Origin: QKMZ01 sp012965515
Lineage (GTDB): Bacteria > Cyanobacteriota > Vampirovibrionia > Obscuribacterales > Obscuribacteraceae
Direction of reading: 5' to 3'
Assembly: GCA_937879965.1 (NCBI GenBank)
Contig: CALFMP010000036.1
Location: 248,001 to 312,000, forward strand
DNA: 64,000 bases
The position numbers were made by a program, and so were the translations under genes. Every line of letters begins with the position of its first letter. Position 1 is the stretch's first letter. The notes beneath the pieces were generated by a model, which saw only the letters and a list, made by a program, of their open reading frames with translations, ran no database searches and had not been told where the DNA came from. Below are positions 59,767-64,000 of the stretch, one piece after another.

Positions 59767-61686
59767 ATGAAAGAGAACCTTCAGGTCAAATTCGTTTCTT
59801 TAGTACTTTCTCTTGCTTTTTCGCAAATTGCATTTGCCTCTGACAGTGTCCGAACACTGGATGAGAATGTGCAAAATGTTGACCACGGCTGTGGTTACAT
59901 GCAACGTGTTAGAGACGGACTTCACCCCTATCAGTATTTTTGCTTGGCAAAGGTTTATTTAAGTGACTTTCGCCTTGAATTGGCCAGGGTTTGCATAGAG
60001 AAACTAAAAGCCTGCAAGGGAGCACAGGAGAATGCACAATTAGTGAGCATTCTGGAAGAAAGCTATCTACCAAAACATCCTGTTGCAGAAGCCGCATTGG
60101 AACAAGTAAATAAAGCAGCCGACTTGATGGTGCTCGGCCGAATGGGCGACAGTGAAAAAGTTGCAGAGCGAAAAGCAATTTGCAGGGAGCTTATAGCTAA
60201 ATATCCCAATTTTGAATGGTCTTATTTTCTTGAATCCACAGACGGTCCCTTAATGGGAAGCATTTCCAGCAAAATTGCTTTGAAAAAGGTTCTTTCAATC
60301 AATCCGAAAAATGTTGAAGCTTTGGCAAATCTAGCCGAAGTTTATCGCGGAGACCAATGGACCGAGGCGTTTCAGAACGCAAGCAAAGCAAAGGACCTTG
60401 ATCCTGGTCGAAGCGGAATCGACGTTGAATTCTATGCAGATGTTGTAGCCAAGCAAAATGGTAAAAGGAAAGATCGCGACTGTCCTGAAGAACGCAATCG
60501 TAAAAAGCCAGGGAAAAGACAACCTTCTTCTAGTGAGCTTAGCGAAAAGAGATACGTTGAGAAGGCGTACAAGTTCATCGACAAGACTGGAAAAAAAGTT
60601 TTCTACGTTGGTCCAAACGTAAATGTTGCTGACCAATTTTCTGATGATCTGCTACTCGTAAATGGGTCGGATGGTCGCGGTAGCTATCAATCGAACGACG
60701 TGCAGTATTGGAATAAAACTGGTGATTTGGCTTTTGGCTTTAGTCATGGAGACGCCTTAAGCTCTACCGAGGGTTCTTGCGCTGTTCAAAAAGACGATGA
60801 GGTTGGTAGAACAAGATGGGGTTTTGTTGATCATCAGGGAAATACGCTTATTCAACCTCGTTATTCACAAGTCATCCCCTTTCGGAATGGTCTATCCGCA
60901 GTAAAAGTGTCTGTTAGTCGTCCGTTCTTTATGAACGACAAGTGGGGATTCGTTTCTCGAAATGGCAGTTTGCAGATTGAGCCTATATACGACAATTGCC
61001 TGTCTTTTGAGGAGGGCTTAGCACCCGTTAGTATCAATGGAAAAGTTGGATTTATAAACAAAGACGGATATTTCGAAATTCCTCCGAAGTTCGATTATGC
61101 GCGCCCGTTTTCAGAAGGACTGTCGAACGTGCTTTCCTGGGATGCTAAAAAGAGGACTATGACGGAGCAGTACATCGACAGAACAGGTGTTGTGGCGTTT
61201 TCGAATGAGGTCAGGATTGCTGAGAACCAGTCTGCATCAGATTTTTTTTCAATTTCTGATTACGTTTACCCTGAACAACTTTCATTTCGGGTCGGCGACA
61301 GCGTCAGATATCGCTGGTCAGATTTTCATGACGGTCTTGTTGCTCGTCGGAAACTCGTAAAACCCAAAGTCTGGAAGGCCGGCTTCGCCGATGCTACTGG
61401 TCGATTCGTGATACTGCCAGTTTTCGACGAGGTAGAAGCGTTCAGTGAAGGCCTTGCGAAAGTGAAACTTGGAGACAAGTATGGCTATGTCAACACAAAA
61501 GGAGAACGAGTCATTCCAGCCACATATAGAGAAGCGAAGGACTTCACTGAGGGGATGGCTGCAGTGTCAACTGATGGAACATCCTGGGGATACATTGATA
61601 AATCAGGAAAGGTAGTTATTTCTGAGAAGTATTTGGAAGCGAATTCATTTTCTAATGGACTCGCTAAAGTTGGAGTCGAAAAATGA
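59767..61686 (+). CDS. secreted WG-repeat protein
   Basis: A 639-residue protein from the ATG at 59767, which gives a signal peptide ending AFA; the frame runs back to 59653 without support. A helical TPR-like part (about 50-220) is followed by a Lys/Arg-rich linker, then at least six WG repeats of about 35 residues (RWGFVDHQGN, KWGFVSRNGS, VGFINKDGY, AGFADATGR, YGYVNTKGE, WGYIDKSGK), each with a following F-x-EGL-type turn. WG repeats form beta structures that bind other proteins. Overlaps the next start by four bases. Confidence 0.85.
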   Translation: MKENLQVKFVSLVLSLAFSQIAFASDSVRTLDENVQNVDHGCGYMQRVRDGLHPYQYFCLAKVYLSDFRLELARVCIEKLKACKGAQENAQLVSILEESYLPKHPVAEAALEQVNKAADLMVLGRMGDSEKVAERKAICRELIAKYPNFEWSYFLESTDGPLMGSISSKIALKKVLSINPKNVEALANLAEVYRGDQWTEAFQNASKAKDLDPGRSGIDVEFYADVVAKQNGKRKDRDCPEERNRKKPGKRQPSSSELSEKRYVEKAYKFIDKTGKKVFYVGPNVNVADQFSDDLLLVNGSDGRGSYQSNDVQYWNKTGDLAFGFSHGDALSSTEGSCAVQKDDEVGRTRWGFVDHQGNTLIQPRYSQVIPFRNGLSAVKVSVSRPFFMNDKWGFVSRNGSLQIEPIYDNCLSFEEGLAPVSINGKVGFINKDGYFEIPPKFDYARPFSEGLSNVLSWDAKKRTMTEQYIDRTGVVAFSNEVRIAENQSASDFFSISDYVYPEQLSFRVGDSVRYRWSDFHDGLVARRKLVKPKVWKAGFADATGRFVILPVFDEVEAFSEGLAKVKLGDKYGYVNTKGERVIPATYREAKDFTEGMAAVSTDGTSWGYIDKSGKVVISEKYLEANSFSNGLAKVGVEK

Positions 61687-63689
61687 GTATTCGAAATCTA
61701 CCAAAGATTGTATGTTCGATGATTCTACTTACTTTGATTGTCTTGTTGCCAATACGCCCTTTGAGGGCGGAGCCTGTCGATACCGCAACTGGTGCCGCCA
61801 AATCGACTAAGGCGTTCAGCGACAAAATTAGTCAGCAATGGAGTTGTGAATTCGTTGGAAAAATTCAAGTGGAACTGCGATTCCAGGTGACTAAAGAGGG
61901 CAATATCTATCACTTGAATCTTTCAAAAGGATTCGAAAATCCTACTGCTATACGAGCGGCTATACATGCCGTCTTGTTTGCCATGCCGCTTCCCGATTCA
62001 ATACCTGATCTTGAAAAGTCGGTTGTAACCTGTAACATTTCTGGTGATGCCAAAAGTCCTTCATTCGCCATAAGTTTTTCACCAGGCGTTGCAAAAAATC
62101 TGGCAGATGAGCTAGGTAAAGTACCAACTGTCGAAAAAGTATCTCGTCAAACTTTCATTAATGGTCCGATGGCGCTCAGATTGTTTGGTTTGTGCGAATG
62201 CCTTTATGACTTTCCCGATTCTGCGGAAATACGTTCTGAAATACAGAAGATATGCTCTTTTGTGGGACTCGACACAAAACGTGCTCATGATTGGGTTGGC
62301 ATTGGTCGATGGAATGATCGAAGCGTGGTAATTATGCGTAACCCTTCGGAAGATGCTCGGAAAGAGTTGCGCGTTTCATTGGCTGCGTATCTAGAAGCAT
62401 GGCGGCTTAAGCACGATCAGGCGATTCTCTATGAGTTAGAGGAAGCGTGGATTAGGTCCGCCGCAATGGAAGTGCTCGCGGCTTCAAAAGCAGACCCACT
62501 GTTCCTTGGAAATGCAGCCTTGCTGACAAACCAGTTCCAAACGGCCAAGGAACAGTACGAGCTTGCGCTTAAGGATGAAAGCGCAGAAGCTCCTTCTTGT
62601 CTTGCCTTGCTGAAGAGAAACATACACGACAATGACTTGCGTGATTTGAAACTCTCCCCCAAGTTCTCTCCCAAGAGGGATTCGTCGGCTTGGGAAGCAT
62701 TATTAAACTGGCTTCCCGTCGATACGGAACTCGTTCTGTTTGAGAACAAATCATCGAAAGAGCAGTCCGGGGTGTGGAGCATGGGTAATTTGTCTCTCTT
62801 TGGTGGTTTAATTCTTTCGAGTTCTCCGAAGGATCCCCGCATGGGCCCGACTGTCGAGGAGCAGATACTGAAAAACAATGATCTTTTTGAAGGCGTAGAT
62901 AATGTCCATTGTTTTCATGCCGCTCGAACTTTCAAGGTTCCGAAAGGAGGGTTTATCGGCGTTGGATTTAGTGACAGCGTTGACATATTGGTTTTGCCAG
63001 AAGGATCCAAAGCAGTTGTACACAAGGTCATGACTCATCTTCGAGAGCAATGTATTGCGAGACAAGCAATCGAAGGAATCGAAGTTTTAGGTTTCGAAAA
63101 AGCCCCTTGGTCGTTCGGTCTAACTACTTTTGGGGAGAAAAAATTTGTCTGTTCGCCTTGCGAAGGTGTTCTTCTGGTGTCTACCGAAGTTGGATATCTG
63201 AGAGAAGTGCTTCAACGCTTGCGAGTGCAGCCGGACGATCGAGCGCTTCCAGCAGGAAATCCTGAATGGAAATTGGTAGATACTAGCGCAAAGCTCTGGG
63301 CTGTTCGCCATTTTGACAAATCGTACATTCCTTTTGATAGTGTCGGAATGTACGACATTGTGACGACTAAATTCGAGGATAGAGTGAATCCTGTTGTTCC
63401 ATCGGAAGATATTGGAGAGGAAATTGGTTTCGCGTTTTATCTGAAAGAATCAACACTCACGGTTCATCAGCTGTCGACGAATCCTAAAACATTGGCTGGT
63501 TTGGCAAAGTCGTGGCCGTTAGTATTCAACTATGACGGAATGTCGGATCCTCGAAAGATTCCACAGTCTTCAAATAATCCGAAGGTGTCGATAGGCAAAG
63601 ACATTCTCAGCGTTCAAGGAACGATTTCAGAAAGGAACATGATTGCGTTGAAGCTTCTCATCTCTCTAGGATACTTTGTGGCTATTTGA
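61683..63689 (+). CDS. large secreted protein of unknown function
   Basis: A 668-residue protein; its ATG overlaps the preceding TGA (ATGA), so it is coupled to the WG-repeat gene. Signal peptide about 1-29 (ending LRA). Residues 50-100 (VELRFQVTKEGNIYHLNLSK, then AIRAAIHAVLFAMPLP) resemble a TonB_C/TolA-like fold. The rest is mixed alpha/beta with TPR-like helices near 280. It may work as a pair with the WG-repeat protein in the periplasm. Confidence 0.75.
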   Translation: MSIRNLPKIVCSMILLTLIVLLPIRPLRAEPVDTATGAAKSTKAFSDKISQQWSCEFVGKIQVELRFQVTKEGNIYHLNLSKGFENPTAIRAAIHAVLFAMPLPDSIPDLEKSVVTCNISGDAKSPSFAISFSPGVAKNLADELGKVPTVEKVSRQTFINGPMALRLFGLCECLYDFPDSAEIRSEIQKICSFVGLDTKRAHDWVGIGRWNDRSVVIMRNPSEDARKELRVSLAAYLEAWRLKHDQAILYELEEAWIRSAAMEVLAASKADPLFLGNAALLTNQFQTAKEQYELALKDESAEAPSCLALLKRNIHDNDLRDLKLSPKFSPKRDSSAWEALLNWLPVDTELVLFENKSSKEQSGVWSMGNLSLFGGLILSSSPKDPRMGPTVEEQILKNNDLFEGVDNVHCFHAARTFKVPKGGFIGVGFSDSVDILVLPEGSKAVVHKVMTHLREQCIARQAIEGIEVLGFEKAPWSFGLTTFGEKKFVCSPCEGVLLVSTEVGYLREVLQRLRVQPDDRALPAGNPEWKLVDTSAKLWAVRHFDKSYIPFDSVGMYDIVTTKFEDRVNPVVPSEDIGEEIGFAFYLKESTLTVHQLSTNPKTLAGLAKSWPLVFNYDGMSDPRKIPQSSNNPKVSIGKDILSVQGTISERNMIALKLLISLGYFVAI

Positions 63690-63917
63690 TTTTGCCCACC
63701 TGGCTCAGGCGGTTTTGAACTTGCGGAAATCTTTGATCCGGTCATTTACTTCGTGCTCTTCTGGCTGTTTGCGCGCGGCGCGGAGTCCGAAGACTCTTTC
63801 AGAAACTTGGAGATAATCTGAAACAACTCAGCTTCCGAAACATTGGCAAATGAATGAATGGACTCAAATAATCGAGACTCTGTTCGATACTACATCGCGT
63901 ACGGAGGAAGCCTTCCA

Positions 63918-64000
63918 GTGAAATGTGAATCAGTTGCAGACTATCTTGTTGACCGCGAGATCGAGTGCTTAAGCGAAGTCGCTCGATTAGAACAAGTGGA
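63918..64000 (+). CDS. start of a gene cut by the window edge
   Basis: GTG at 63918 follows GGAGGA at nine-base spacing and stays open to the edge (27 codons, beginning VKCESVADYLVD). A 23-codon ORF (63850-63921) stops within this start as GTGA. Too short to identify. Confidence 0.4.
   Translation, partial: MKCESVADYLVDREIECLSEVARLEQV

Overview
The window looks like a chromosomal segment of a free-living, Gram-negative-type bacterium with a moderate GC genome. It carries a TonB-family protein, a lipoprotein signal, many secreted TPR/WG-repeat proteins and many low-complexity exported proteins. The mix (dispersed GTAGGGGCG hairpins, TPR, WG and leucine-rich-variant repeats, NlpC/P60-like and PGDYG-like proteins) fits a non-photosynthetic relative of Cyanobacteria such as Obscuribacterales/Vampirovibrionia. 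That assignment is an inference from gene style; no marker gene in the window proves it.

1-2.2 kb holds a membrane-anchored unknown and a secreted patatin-like phospholipase. 2.2-15.2 kb (minus strand) is the most striking region: six large paralogous polytopic membrane proteins in the order A-B-B, A-B-B, followed by a small protein matching the tail of one of them. It reads as a duplicated three-gene cassette of an apparently undescribed envelope system with VirB6-like topology. Four promoters in it share one layout: GTTCAC, 5 bp, a TTTCAC-like half-site, 11 bp, then a TA-rich -10. This is the geometry of PhoB/OmpR-type activated promoters. A divergent PAS histidine kinase (15.6 kb) and an OmpR/PhoB-type response regulator (20.5 kb) lie nearby. 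An eight-unit array of 11-bp repeats with the related core TTCACGCT lies at 25.7 kb.

17.5-31 kb holds a TPR protein, a His-rich protein, a family of exported paralogs with a decayed copy, a PGDYG-like protein, an NlpC/P60-like hydrolase and several small unknowns. 31.5-39.6 kb holds a dienoyl-CoA-isomerase-like crotonase, two SDR oxidoreductases, two leucine-rich-variant proteins, an XRE regulator, a TonB fusion protein, and a TetR regulator with three matching operators around itself and a small membrane protein. 39.8-48.7 kb holds TPR proteins, membrane proteins (YetF-like, DUF4239-like), a YchJ protein and several low-complexity exported proteins.

48,984-59,606 is a 10.6 kb genomic island in the 3' half of a tRNA-Arg(ACG) gene, bounded by perfect 56-bp direct repeats, with a tyrosine recombinase next to the right end. 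Its cargo looks like defence: three proteins with HEPN-type Rx4H motifs, a cytoplasmic trypsin-like protease, a DUF3800 protein, a 4-fold beta flower protein, and a DUF3696-type AAA ATPase coupled to an unknown partner. After the island come two coupled secreted proteins (a WG-repeat protein and an unknown) and the start of a further gene at the window edge.
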